DNA of 64,000 nt. Source: JANNBN01 sp963763885 (GTDB lineage: Bacteria > Actinomycetota > Acidimicrobiia > Acidimicrobiales > JANYDT01). Each line of letters starts with the position of its first letter. The first letter of the stretch is position 1. The position numbers and the translations under genes are program-made. Positions 25,659-34,196 of the stretch are shown here, piece by piece. A model generated the notes under the pieces. It had not been told where the DNA came from. It saw only the letters and a list, made by a program, of their open reading frames with translations, and did no database searches. The stretch is taken from positions 1-64,000 of the forward strand of contig CAVXQD010000001.1 in the NCBI GenBank assembly GCA_963763885.1, given 5' to 3'.

Positions 25659-25740
25659 CAGATAGTACGACGATCACGACCCAACGCGATCAGCGGTTGC
25701 AACATGTGGGGGGTTCTGATGGTTCGAACCCTGAGTGAAG

Positions 25741-25813
25741 CGCCCTCGGCAGGAATCGAACCTGCAACCACTCGATTAGAAGGCGAGTGCTCTATCCGTT
25801 GAGCTACGAAGGC
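25741..25813 (-). tRNA. tRNA-Arg (anticodon TCT)
   Basis: A 73-base cloverleaf on the minus strand with acceptor GCCTTCG/CGAGGGC (one G-T pair), D loop AGCTCAACGGATAGAGC, anticodon loop CTTCTAA giving TCT, and T arm GGTTCGATTCC. It decodes AGA and AGG, which are rare in this GC-rich genome. Confidence 0.95.
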
Positions 25814-26307
25814 ATGAGCGGAACGAATCCGCGTACTTAGGCTACCGCTGCCATCACAGCAGCTTGGTTCGAGTTCTTGTTCCTCTTTTCGCTTGCTTTT
25901 TCTCTTCCTTTTTCGGCCTCGACGGAAAAGAGCATAGAAAGCTCGGAAAATATTCCGGGAATTGCAGTGAACCGGAGCCGATGTTTCGCGAAAGCCCAGG
26001 CCAGGGTGGGTGTTTGGCCGACACCAGGTAGGTCGCGTCGGGGATGGTCTGTGTACAGATGATGAGCCCGCTAGGGTTAGGTACCACTCAGCACCTCCTG
26101 TTTCGGTCGCCCACGGCCGATAACAATCCTGCGAACCCTGTTGTGACCTCCCGTCGACGGCTACCCAAGCCCGTCGCCAGCACACCCTTCCCGAGCCTGT
26201 TTGTGAGCATCCGTCGCCCTGCCGCCAGCCGCACTTCAGCGGCCCGCATCCCGACGCGTCCCGGATGCCGAACCACCGTTTACCGAACCAATCGTTCGGT
26301 GGGGTTG

Positions 26308-27570
26308 ATGTCCGGTCTCCTCGCGTTGGTCCTTCTGCTTGGAACCACCGTCCTCGCCCCAGCCGAGGCGGTCACCAAGAAGACCACCACCAAGAACACC
26401 ACGACAGCAAAAAAGACAACCACAGCAAAAAAGACAACGACCAAGAAACCGTCGATCGCCTCGCTGTCATCGAATCGGTCCAAGCAAGCTCAGGTTCGCA
26501 AACAGCGCATCGCTGCGGCCGCCAAGGTTTCTGCCCTGAAAGGCGAAGACAAAGACGTCGAGCGCACCCTGTCGGCTCTCAACGGCGACCTGAAGGATCA
26601 GAACGCAGCACTTGGCGCCGCAAAACGCGCTCTCGCCGAGGCCGAAACTGAAGTCACCCAGGCCGTGAAAGACGCCGAAGACACTCGCGCCGCAATCCAA
26701 GGTCTCAGCGGTGTTCGCGAAGCGGCCGCCATTGACGCCTACGTGGACCCGCAAGTGAGCCGCCTCAACACCCTGCTGAACACGAAGAACTTGGCTGAGG
26801 CTTCGCGCAGTCAGGTCTACGTGGAGGTCGGCAACCGTGATCGTGCCGACACGCTCGATCAGCTGATGGCGCTCGAAGAAGACAATCGGATCGCGGTCGC
26901 GAAAGCAAAGCGCGCAGAGGAAAAGCGAGAAGCACGCAAACTTGCGGCAGCCAAACGACTTGCTGCGCTCTTGTCCTCACAGTCCCGCACCGAGAAGTAC
27001 GCGGCGCTGGTGGACGATCGCCTGGACAGCGCCCTCTATGAGCGGGAACGTCTTGGCGACATCGACTCGATCCTGGCCAAGGAAATCGCAGCTCAGCAAC
27101 GTGAACTCGAACGTCAGTTGGCAGCGGCAAGGCGCAACGGTGCAAAGGGCAAAGCGTCCAGCTCGGGCACACGTTTGCCCGACATCGCCACCGGCTCAAC
27201 GCACGGCATCGTCGTTGCTGCCAGCATTAGGGGCAAACTCGCCGCAATGTTGGCTCATGCGCAACGAGACGGCGTCTACCTCAGCGGCGGCGGCTACCGC
27301 AGCTCCGCTGCGCAGATTGCCGTGCGACGAAACAACTGCGGTACGTCCAGCTATGCCGTCTACCAAATGCCGTCCAACAGCTGCCGGCCCCCAACGGCCA
27401 AGCCCGGACGCAGCCAGCACGAACGCGGTCTGGCAATCGACTTCACACAGAACGGACGCGCCCTGCGTCGCAACACCAGCGGTTACCAGTGGCTGCGCGC
27501 ACACGCATCCAAGTACGGCTTCTTCAACTTGCCGTCGGAACCCTGGCACTGGTCCACAACAGGTCGTTAA
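26308..27570 (+). CDS. Secreted M15-type D-alanyl-D-alanine carboxypeptidase with coiled coil
   Basis: ATG 26308 gives an immediate signal peptide (GLLALVLLLGTTVLAPAEA), which is why I prefer it over an open frame reaching back to 26044. A Thr/Lys-rich low-complexity linker follows, then about 200 residues of charged heptad-like coiled coil. The C-terminal peptidase M15/VanY domain carries the zinc motif SQHERGLAIDF and the final EPWHWS. The enzyme would trim peptidoglycan stem peptides outside the membrane. The coiled coil resembles those of cell-wall hydrolases controlled by division proteins. It appears to be a single-gene unit, convergent with arfB. Confidence 0.88.
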   Translation: MSGLLALVLLLGTTVLAPAEAVTKKTTTKNTTTAKKTTTAKKTTTKKPSIASLSSNRSKQAQVRKQRIAAAAKVSALKGEDKDVERTLSALNGDLKDQNAALGAAKRALAEAETEVTQAVKDAEDTRAAIQGLSGVREAAAIDAYVDPQVSRLNTLLNTKNLAEASRSQVYVEVGNRDRADTLDQLMALEEDNRIAVAKAKRAEEKREARKLAAAKRLAALLSSQSRTEKYAALVDDRLDSALYERERLGDIDSILAKEIAAQQRELERQLAAARRNGAKGKASSSGTRLPDIATGSTHGIVVAASIRGKLAAMLAHAQRDGVYLSGGGYRSSAAQIAVRRNNCGTSSYAVYQMPSNSCRPPTAKPGRSQHERGLAIDFTQNGRALRRNTSGYQWLRAHASKYGFFNLPSEPWHWSTTGR

Positions 27571-27601
27571 CGCGGCCCGTTGACCCAGTCTCAAGAGAGC
27601 G

Positions 27602-28027
27602 TCAGTCCCAACCGCTCCGACGTTGTGCCTTGCGGTCGCTATTGCGGGACTTGCTCTGCAACCGGCGTTCAACGGAACCCTTTGACGGTTTCGTGGCGCG
27701 CCTCACCCGAGGAACGTGCAGCGCTGCCGACAACCGTTCAGCAAATCGAGCCCGGGCCAGATCTCGATTGCGTAACTGAGACCGTTCCGAATCTGCGACC
27801 ACCCGAATCTCGGTACCCAAACGCGCAGCGATGCGACCCTTCTGAGAGTCCGACAGCGTCTGCGAACTCAGGACGTCGAACGTCAACTCTGCGCGTGTGT
27901 TGGAGGTGTTTGCGTGCTGTCCGCCAGGCCCTCCACTGGCGGAGAACTTCCATGCCAGCTCAGTGTCGGGGATCGTGAGATGCGGGTTGACCCGCACTCC
28001 GTCGACACCACCTGCGCCCGCATCCAT
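27602..28027 (-). CDS. arfB: Alternative ribosome-rescue factor ArfB
   Basis: A 141-aa peptidyl-tRNA hydrolase carrying the catalytic GGQ in FSASGGPGGQHANTSNTR and the basic C-terminal tail (RATKPSKGSVERRLQSKSRN) that enters the empty mRNA channel of stalled ribosomes. It releases nascent chains from non-stop complexes without a stop codon. Length and domain order fit ArfB/YaeJ and exclude the larger RF1/RF2. The start at 28027 may be internal to a slightly longer frame; the GGQ domain is complete either way. Confidence 0.92.
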   Translation of the reverse strand: MDAGAGGVDGVRVNPHLTIPDTELAWKFSASGGPGGQHANTSNTRAELTFDVLSSQTLSDSQKGRIAARLGTEIRVVADSERSQLRNRDLARARFAERLSAALHVPRVRRATKPSKGSVERRLQSKSRNSDRKAQRRSGWD

Positions 28028-28084
28028 ATGCCCAGCCTGTCACGCCCAGTCAAGCGGCGACGGAACAGCGACAAACACAACCAG

Positions 28085-28792
28085 CTAGTTGAGAAACCCG
28101 AGGACAGCAGACTCGATCAGCTTCGGCTGTTCAGGAAGCAATGCGTGGCCGGCGCCGTCAATCTCCACCAGGGTCACCTCGCCCGGATGATCAGCCGCGT
28201 ATTGGCGTCCGTTCTGCGGTACCGCTACGGCATCCTGCAGACCTTGCACCACCATCACTCGTCGGCTGACCGCGTCCCACCATTCGGCGGTTCGGCACGA
28301 CCGAACAGCGGCGCGCTGGTAGTGCGCAACTTTCGGCATCCAGCCGTCGATCCAGACCGATGGGTCGTTGCCAGGAGCGAAGAAGGCCCGTTGCACATGG
28401 TCAAGATGCGCCGCCGGGTCAAGTGACTCGTCGAAACAACCCAACAGGCTTGCCTCAACTTCAGGCGCCATAGGCACGTTTCCCCCACACGCCAGCAGCA
28501 CCAGTGAATCAACGCGGCTTGGATGCCGTGCCGTCACCATCCGCGCCAAGCGGTTTCCGAACGCATGGCCGATGATATGAGCACGTACGATCCCCGTGTC
28601 ATCGAGGCAGGACACGATTTCGTCGGCGAGCCTGGCAAAGCTGGGCTGGGGGCTCCACTCGGCCCGAGGCTGGATGGGGATGCACCGAAACCCGCTCATG
28701 GAAAGCGACACGGCAAGCGACTCGAAGTCACTTGCGGGGCGTCCGAGGGAAGGAATGAGGACCACGTCAGAAGTCATCGGGCGGGTCGTCAT
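28085..28792 (-). CDS. Alpha/beta-hydrolase-fold protein with altered nucleophile elbow
   Basis: A 235-aa alpha/beta-hydrolase: first strand DVVLIPSLGRPASDF, elbow HIIGHAFGNRLARMV, acid-region strand VMVVQGLQDAVAV and final histidine region IDGAGHALLPEQP. At the elbow the G-x-S-x-G nucleophile is GHAFG, with alanine where serine is expected, so ordinary esterase chemistry seems impossible. It could be a non-hydrolytic member or use another residue. ATG 28792 is a reasonable start. It stands alone between arfB and the divergent dioxygenase gene. Confidence 0.82.
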   Translation of the reverse strand: MTTRPMTSDVVLIPSLGRPASDFESLAVSLSMSGFRCIPIQPRAEWSPQPSFARLADEIVSCLDDTGIVRAHIIGHAFGNRLARMVTARHPSRVDSLVLLACGGNVPMAPEVEASLLGCFDESLDPAAHLDHVQRAFFAPGNDPSVWIDGWMPKVAHYQRAAVRSCRTAEWWDAVSRRVMVVQGLQDAVAVPQNGRQYAADHPGEVTLVEIDGAGHALLPEQPKLIESAVLGFLN

Positions 28793-28901
28793 GCCTGCAT
28801 CGTGCCAGATATCGAAGGCGGGACGGCGCCGACGGTCTCTCTCACCTGTTTCTCACGGTTGGTCAACCTGTCCGTAACGCTTCACCTCCACAATCGACCC
28901 C

Positions 28902-30041
28902 ATGAACCCCAACAACGATCACCATCACCACAAGGACGAGCATGCTCACGACGACGAGCACGACCTCGGCTTGTCCCACGACCTGGTCCGTCTTGCGGCA
29001 GCAATGCCTCGTACCGCTGCACCGTCGCTCTCTGCCGGCACACCTGAGGCGGCGCAGTCGTCGAGACCATTCAGGGCGGCAACGACTCAGGTGATGGAGC
29101 GTTCCTATGACCGCCGGGACGTGTTGCGGTTCGCACTGTTTGCAGGTGTCGCGGGCACTATGACTGTTGGCGGGTTGCGCCGAAGCGCCAACGCGCAGAC
29201 CACCCAGGCCGCTGCGTGCACAGACATTCCTGAAGAGACCGCAGGCCCGTACCCGGGCGATGGCACCAACGGCCCCAACGTGTTGACCACCAGCGGTGTC
29301 GTTCGCAGCGACATCCGCAGCAGCTTCGGCTCGCTGAGCGGAACCGCTGCGGGCGTGCCGCTGACAGTGTCGCTCACCCTGACGGACTCGGCCACATGTG
29401 CACCTGCCAAGGGATACGCCGTGTACCTGTGGCATGCGGATCAGCAGGGCCGATACTCGTTGTACTCGTCGGGAGTCACCGACCAGAACTACCTACGCGG
29501 TGTGCAAGAGGCCGATGCAAACGGCGTTGTCAACTTCACCACCATCTTCCCCGGTTGCTACGACGGTCGGTGGCCGCACATCCACTTCGAGGTGTACCCA
29601 ACCCTGGCCGCTGCCGGTGACGCATCGAAGCGCATCGCCACCTCGCAGTTAGCGCTCCCCAAAGCTGCTTGCGACGCGGCATACGCAACGTCGGGCTACT
29701 CCGCCAGCGTGTCGAATCTGACCCGCACCTCGTTGGCGTCGGACGGCATCTTCTCCGACGACACCACTGGTCGCCAGGTCGCAACGGTCACGGGATCGGC
29801 TACTGCCGGCTTCGCAGCCACCCTGCCAGTCTCGGTGTCCAACACGGTCAAGGCCTCTGGCGGTGCAGGAGGCCCCGGCGGCGGCGGACGCGGACCGGTG
29901 CCTGGCGCAGCGCCGGTGACCACAGTGGCCACAACCACGGTCGCTGCAAAGAAGGCCGCCACCACGACCAAGAAGAAGGCGACGACCACCAAGAAGAAGG
30001 CAACTGCCAAGAAGGTCACCACCACGCTGAAGAAGAAGTAA
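28902..30041 (+). CDS. Tat-exported intradiol ring-cleavage dioxygenase-like protein
   Basis: A 379-aa protein. A His/Asp-rich opening is followed by a twin-arginine signal (RSYDRRDVLRFALFAGVAG), then the intradiol dioxygenase fold starting at the characteristic EETAGPYPGDG. Probable iron ligands lie in AVYLWHADQQGRYSLY and in CYDGRWPHIHFEVY. Such enzymes open catechol-type rings with non-heme Fe(III); exported versions are known but their substrates are not. The tail is a Gly/Pro-rich segment followed by Thr/Lys repeats, similar to the linker of the M15 peptidase at 26.3 kb. A strong terminator follows, separating it from the redox operon downstream. Confidence 0.88.
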   Translation: MNPNNDHHHHKDEHAHDDEHDLGLSHDLVRLAAAMPRTAAPSLSAGTPEAAQSSRPFRAATTQVMERSYDRRDVLRFALFAGVAGTMTVGGLRRSANAQTTQAAACTDIPEETAGPYPGDGTNGPNVLTTSGVVRSDIRSSFGSLSGTAAGVPLTVSLTLTDSATCAPAKGYAVYLWHADQQGRYSLYSSGVTDQNYLRGVQEADANGVVNFTTIFPGCYDGRWPHIHFEVYPTLAAAGDASKRIATSQLALPKAACDAAYATSGYSASVSNLTRTSLASDGIFSDDTTGRQVATVTGSATAGFAATLPVSVSNTVKASGGAGGPGGGGRGPVPGAAPVTTVATTTVAAKKAATTTKKKATTTKKKATAKKVTTTLKKK

Positions 30042-30091
30042 CTCCCCTGGGCGTTGGTCCCAGAACAGACATCTCAACCTTGCAAGTTCCA

Positions 30092-30127
30092 AGTGAATGC
30101 CCCGGTCCCTATGCCGGGGCATTCACT
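30092..30127 (+). terminator. Strong rho-independent terminator
   Basis: A perfect 14-bp stem (AGTGAATGCCCCGG paired with CCGGGGCATTCACT) with an 8-base loop, followed by GTTTCTG, 50 bases after the dioxygenase stop. Confidence 0.85.
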
Positions 30128-30476
30128 GTTTCTGCGAGCGCCTGTTCCAACTTGACTTCGCGGCACTGACGCATGTTCGCGGCCCTCGCGCACCGTGCAC
30201 GAATGCCGCGAACGTGCCCGAGGGCCGCGACGCCGCGTGGTTCGCCAGGGAAATGGCTGAGCAAGCTCTCGGACGAGCTCTCGGACGGGCTCTCGGACAA
30301 CTCTCGGAATTGCTCAGTCCTGGTCCAACTTCAACGAAAGACACTGTCTCACAGAAACCGTTTGTGCCGCACCGGCCTGACCAGATGAGGAACCCCATGC
30401 ACTATCCGCCCAACAAACCGCCCACCATTCGCAGCAGCTCCCGACGTGGCGCCAACTGCTCCACAGAGGCCTGACC
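30128..30476 (+). promoter_or_regulatory. Structured leader of the cytochrome b/FMN operon
   Basis: About 350 bases without a convincing gene. An inverted repeat CGCGGCCCTCG (30178-30188) and CGAGGGCCGCG (30219-30229) can form a hairpin, and overlapping TTCGCGGCA/TGCCGCGAA segments offer a competing one. Downstream, a 12-base unit GCTCTCGGACGA repeats about 3.7 times (30265-30309). An open frame from ATG 30253 to TGA 30474 would give a 73-aa peptide ending 2 bases before the next gene, but its composition is unconvincing. It matches no riboswitch consensus I know. Confidence 0.4.
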
Positions 30477-31079
30477 ATGTGGTGGTACCTCACCCGCGCC
30501 ACCGGAATCGTGGCAACTGTCCTCCTTGGACTCTCGCTGGTGAACGGCCTGCTGTTCAGCGGTCGTGAAACCCCCAACCGTCCGAAACCTGCATGGTGGC
30601 TGGACCTGCACAACATGCTTGGTGGACTTACGTTGGCATTTACCGTTGCCCACGTCGCTGCCGTTGTTCTTGACCCCGACGCCGGGTTCAACATCGTGCA
30701 GGCAGTCGTACCCGGCACCGTGGCGGATCAACCGATGGCCATCGGATACGGCATCGTCGCGATGTACCTGCTGATAGCGGTCGTCGCGACCTCGTGGCCA
30801 CGTTTGCGGTTCCGTCGGCGTGTCTGGAGGATGCTGCACCTTCTCTCCATCCCGGCCGGTGTACTCACCGTTGTGCACGCCCTGCAAGCTGGCTCAGACG
30901 CCCCTGCGCGGTGGTTCCAAGTGCTGCTGGCAGTCCTCTGCGGAGCGTTCCTCTATCCGTCCGTCCTGCGAATGGCGCATGTACGTCGTAAGCGCGCAGA
31001 CAAGCGTTCCGGCTCTCGTACGGCTATTACCTCATCGCAACGAAGCTCTATTGCGACGTCGGTTGAATCAATCTCATGA
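30477..31079 (+). CDS. Ferric-reductase-like/cytochrome b membrane protein
   Basis: A 200-aa integral membrane protein with five likely helices (for example IVATVLLGLSLVNGLLF and GYGIVAMYLLIAVVATSW). Histidines suited to bind two b-type hemes occur in LDLHNMLGG, VAHVAAVV, MLHLLSIP and VVHALQAG, in the helix-paired pattern of ferric-reductase-like transmembrane proteins. It probably carries electrons across the membrane to the exported FMN-binding protein encoded next; the genes overlap by four bases. A basic C-terminal tail ends the protein. Confidence 0.85.
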   Translation: MWWYLTRATGIVATVLLGLSLVNGLLFSGRETPNRPKPAWWLDLHNMLGGLTLAFTVAHVAAVVLDPDAGFNIVQAVVPGTVADQPMAIGYGIVAMYLLIAVVATSWPRLRFRRRVWRMLHLLSIPAGVLTVVHALQAGSDAPARWFQVLLAVLCGAFLYPSVLRMAHVRRKRADKRSGSRTAITSSQRSSIATSVESIS

Positions 31080-31594
31080 ACACCACACAGATTGACTCAT
31101 CCGCAACCGTCCACCCCATCAACAGCCGCAAGGGTGCCTCCAACAGCCGGCCAGCAGTTCCGGTTCGCAAGCGTCGTCACGCAGCACGCAAGACCCGTGT
31201 CGCCGCTGCAGCGCTCAGCCTCACAGCAACCGGTGTGCTTGCACAGACGTTCGCCGCAGCCGAGCGGGCCGAAGCGGCAACGTCCTCGGCCACGGCTACC
31301 GCAACAAAGATCTACACAGGCTCGGTCGCCACCAACAAGTGGGGATCAACCCAAGTACAGGTCACCGTCTCTGGCGGCAAAATCTCCAACGTGACCACGC
31401 TGCAGCTCCCCAGCAGCAAACCAAAGAGCGTGCGCTTGTCCACCAACGCCGCCACCGTGCTGAAGGCGAAAGTCATCAGCGCGCAGACGGCTTCGGTCGC
31501 CACCGTTTCCGGCGCAACCATGACAAGTCGTAGCTACCTGGAGTCGCTGCAGTCGGCCATCGACAAAGCCCGTGCCGCAGGCCAGATCGCCTGA
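31076..31594 (+). CDS. Exported FMN-binding domain protein
   Basis: A 172-aa protein with a basic N-terminus and an export signal (AALSLTATGVLAQTFAAAERAEA), then one FMN-binding domain. The motif SGATMTS holds the threonine that ApbE flavinylates covalently in RnfG/NqrC-type domains. Its start overlaps the cytochrome gene (ATGA), and the flavinylating enzyme is encoded immediately downstream, so the operon supplies both the substrate and the modifying enzyme. Likely an extracytoplasmic flavin electron carrier. Confidence 0.9.
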   Translation: MNTTQIDSSATVHPINSRKGASNSRPAVPVRKRRHAARKTRVAAAALSLTATGVLAQTFAAAERAEAATSSATATATKIYTGSVATNKWGSTQVQVTVSGGKISNVTTLQLPSSKPKSVRLSTNAATVLKAKVISAQTASVATVSGATMTSRSYLESLQSAIDKARAAGQIA

Positions 31595-31601
31595 GCCTGA
31601 G

Positions 31602-32405
31602 ATGACAATGCCCACCGCAACCACCACCAGCGTCGGTGTCCATCACGTCGAGCACGTGATGGGCATGCCGGTCAGCATCGACATCCGTGATGACCTCACG
31701 GTCAACGGGCCACTTGCTCCGGCAGCGGCCATCGAGGAAGTCATCCACTGGTTGCACCTGGTGAACGAGACCTGGTCGACGTGGCGTGATGACAGCCAGA
31801 TCACCCGGTTCGCCCGGGGCGAGATCAGCGCAGACGAACTTCCCGCCTCCATGCACCACGTGCTGGACCGCTGCGAGCAACTCAGCGTCGACACTGGGGG
31901 AGCGTTCGACATTCACATCCCCGCCCCCAACGGAACCATGCTGGAAACCTCCGGCTTCATCAAGGGATGGGCCATCCAGACGGCGGCCGACCTCCTTTGT
32001 GTCCACGGCGCAGCCAACTTCTGTATCAACGCCGGCGGCGACGTCGCACTGCGTGGCCAGCAGGCCGAGGCAACTCCATGGCGGGTTGGCATCCGCCACC
32101 CACGCCACATCGACGCGCTGTGCGAGGTGTTGGTGTTGTCCGGGTCGTGGGCCATCGCCACATCTGGCCTGTACGAACGAGGCAGACACTTGGTGGACCC
32201 CCGCACAGGGGATCGTGCGGAAGCCGTCCAGAGCGTCACCATCATCGGCCAAGACCTTGGCGAAGTAGACGTGGCTGCCACCGCAGTGTTTGTGATGGGG
32301 CTCGACGGAATTGAGTGGGCCGCATCCCGTGGCCTTGACGCAATGGTCATTGACCACCAGGACCAGGTACACATGACTCCAGGCTTTGCGTCGCACTGCG
32401 ACTAG
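31602..32405 (+). CDS. apbE: FAD:protein FMN transferase (ApbE)
   Basis: A 267-aa ApbE-type flavinyltransferase that moves FMN from FAD onto the threonine of its partner. Landmarks are EHVMGMPVSIDI at the start, NETWSTWRDDSQITRF, GGAFDIHIPA, SGFIKGWAIQTAADLL, a glycine-rich INAGGDVALRG, and the metal-binding HLVDPRTG. ATG 31602 (MTMPTAT) lies seven bases after the preceding stop; an upstream GTG 31572 would overlap that gene. I see no signal peptide, so modification may occur before export or the enzyme may be loosely anchored. It is the last gene of the redox operon. Confidence 0.93.
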   Translation: MTMPTATTTSVGVHHVEHVMGMPVSIDIRDDLTVNGPLAPAAAIEEVIHWLHLVNETWSTWRDDSQITRFARGEISADELPASMHHVLDRCEQLSVDTGGAFDIHIPAPNGTMLETSGFIKGWAIQTAADLLCVHGAANFCINAGGDVALRGQQAEATPWRVGIRHPRHIDALCEVLVLSGSWAIATSGLYERGRHLVDPRTGDRAEAVQSVTIIGQDLGEVDVAATAVFVMGLDGIEWAASRGLDAMVIDHQDQVHMTPGFASHCD

Positions 32406-32512
32406 CGGGACCGGGGGAGCGGCGGTCCGGGAACCAGACGAGAAATCAAACAGGGAGGGTCTGAGCCCTCCCTGAACGCACACGCAGCCAAGCTTTCCTT
32501 GGGTGATGTTGG

Positions 32513-32584
32513 TGCCTCCCCTCGGATTCGAACCGAGAACCTGCGGATTAAGAGTCCGTTGCTCTGCCATTGAGCTAGAGAGGC
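32513..32584 (-). tRNA. tRNA-Lys (anticodon CTT)
   Basis: A 72-base cloverleaf on the minus strand with acceptor GCCTCTC/GGGAGGC, D loop AGCTCAATGGCAGAGC, anticodon loop CTCTTAA giving CTT, and T arm GGTTCGAATCC. CC of the 3' end appears encoded. Confidence 0.95.
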
Positions 32585-32672
32585 ATATGTATGGAACCGG
32601 CGAACCGGGACCGAGTGAGGTTAGCCGCTGCGGCGGGGCGTGAGAACCGCCCCGCAACAGCGAGCAACTTGG

Positions 32673-32745
32673 GGTGACCGACGGGATTCGAACCCGCGAC
32701 TTTCAGGATCACAACCTGACGCTCTACCGCTGAACTACGGCCACC
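32673..32745 (-). tRNA. tRNA-His (anticodon GTG)
   Basis: A cloverleaf on the minus strand with acceptor GTGGCCG/CGGTCAC, D loop AGTTCAGCGGTAGAGC, anticodon loop TTGTGAT giving GTG, and T arm GGTTCGAATCC. The extra G-1 characteristic of tRNA-His is encoded at 32745 opposite C73. Confidence 0.95.
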
Positions 32746-32843
32746 AAGCCCCAAAACTCTAGCGGAACAGTACGTCCGGCGTGCACGAGTTTCGTGGTGC
32801 CGCACGTGAAGCCGCATCTTCGTTGCGAATAGCCTTCCCTCCG

Positions 32844-34154
32844 ATGAACAACCGACCCAACCAGCGTGAACGTGACATCCTCCAGTCCGTCGCAGGCTTC
32901 GGCCCCGCTGCAATCGCTGACCGCATCGACGCGTTGATCCAAGAGAACCGCAGCATCCATGACGATGAGTGCGTCAACCTCAACCCGGCGTCCAACGTGA
33001 TGAACCCCAGGGCCGAAGCGGCCATGGCTGCTGGTCTTGGGACACGAGCCTCGCTTGGTGAGCCCGGCGACAAATACGAAATGGGTCTCGAGGCAATTGA
33101 GCAGATCGAGGTCATCGCCGCTGACCTGGCCCGCCGGGTGTTCGGGGCGGGCCACGCAGAGATCCGAGTTGGGTCCGGTGCGATGGCCAATTTGTATGCG
33201 TTTATGGCCACGTGTCGGCCGGGCGACACGATCATCGTCCCGCCGCCAGACGTTGCTGGCCATGTCACGCATCAGCTGCCAGGGGCAGCTGGTCTGTATG
33301 GGCTCAACATCATCGAGGCACCGTTCAACGCCGACCGCTACTCCGTCGACGTGGACGGGCTAGCCGCGTTGGCGAAGCAGCATCGGCCACGGCTCATCAC
33401 CATGGGCGCCAGCCTCAACCTGTTGCCGCACCCCGTAGCGCAGGTGCGGGCCATCGCCGACTCGGTCGGTGCCGACCTGCTGTTCGACGCGGCGCACGCC
33501 TGCGGCATGTTCAGCGGCGCGCAGTGGCCAAACCCGCTGGCTGAGGGCGCTGACATCATGACCATGTCGACCTACAAGAGCCTGGGCGGGCCTCCGGGCG
33601 GGTTGGTGCTCACCAACCGCGCTGACCTGGCAGAACGGATCGACGCCATCGCCTACCCAGGGCTCACCGCCAATTTCGATCCTGGCAAGACCGCTGCGCT
33701 GGCCATCACGCTCACGGACTGGCTGACTCATGGCACGCAGTACGCGGCGACGATGCGCGAAACGGCAGCTGCCCTTGCCGAATCGCTCACTCAGCAGCTG
33801 GGAGGATCGGGCATCATCGCGTTCACGGTGCTCGATGGCGACGGCACCGACCGAGTGCCGACGCGCTCGCACCAGTTCGCGTTCGATGTCAGCGCTCGTT
33901 TCGCCGGAGGGCACGAGGCAGCCTTGGCGCTCCGTCGGGCAAACGTGCTTGCTTCGGCAATCGGTTTGCCTGGCCGTGGGGGAGTGGGATTGCGCCTGGG
34001 TGTTCCGGAAATGGTGCGCTGGGGTCTCACCGCATCGCGCTGCGATGAGCTCGCCTCGCTGATCAGCAGGGGACTCACGTCTGACCCCACCGACGTTGCG
34101 GCCGAAGTCTCCGTGTTCCGCCGGTCGCTGAACTCGCTCCACTTCATCAACTAG
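32844..34154 (+). CDS. Serine hydroxymethyltransferase-like PLP enzyme
   Basis: A fold type I PLP enzyme of about 436 aa from ATG 32844; an in-frame GTG 32781 would add 21 residues, and no clear ribosome binding site decides. It opens like SHMT (NLNPASNVMNPRAEAAM, then GEPGDKYEMG) and has the PLP aspartate region FDAAHACGMFSG and the Schiff-base lysine in TMSTYKSLGGPPGG. True SHMTs read THKTLRGPRGG there, so this is a divergent paralogue whose acceptor or aldol substrate may differ. The next gene on the strand is a threonine-dehydratase-like enzyme, suggesting a shared hydroxyamino-acid pathway. Confidence 0.82.
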   Translation: MNNRPNQRERDILQSVAGFGPAAIADRIDALIQENRSIHDDECVNLNPASNVMNPRAEAAMAAGLGTRASLGEPGDKYEMGLEAIEQIEVIAADLARRVFGAGHAEIRVGSGAMANLYAFMATCRPGDTIIVPPPDVAGHVTHQLPGAAGLYGLNIIEAPFNADRYSVDVDGLAALAKQHRPRLITMGASLNLLPHPVAQVRAIADSVGADLLFDAAHACGMFSGAQWPNPLAEGADIMTMSTYKSLGGPPGGLVLTNRADLAERIDAIAYPGLTANFDPGKTAALAITLTDWLTHGTQYAATMRETAAALAESLTQQLGGSGIIAFTVLDGDGTDRVPTRSHQFAFDVSARFAGGHEAALALRRANVLASAIGLPGRGGVGLRLGVPEMVRWGLTASRCDELASLISRGLTSDPTDVAAEVSVFRRSLNSLHFIN

Positions 34155-34196
34155 CCCGTCACCTAACAAGCCTGAGACACGCGAGAGTTACAGGCA

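Noticed and set aside
25860..26307. N-terminal extension of the M15 peptidase from ATG 26044
   Set aside because: The upstream codons give a low-complexity, non-secretory sequence, whereas ATG 26308 begins directly with a signal peptide.
30128..30476. FMN riboswitch before the flavin operon
   Set aside because: The conserved RFN-element blocks are not present; only generic hairpins are seen.
31476..32657. A 393-codon minus-strand frame over apbE and tRNA-Lys
   Set aside because: It runs antisense to apbE and through a tRNA gene; no motif.
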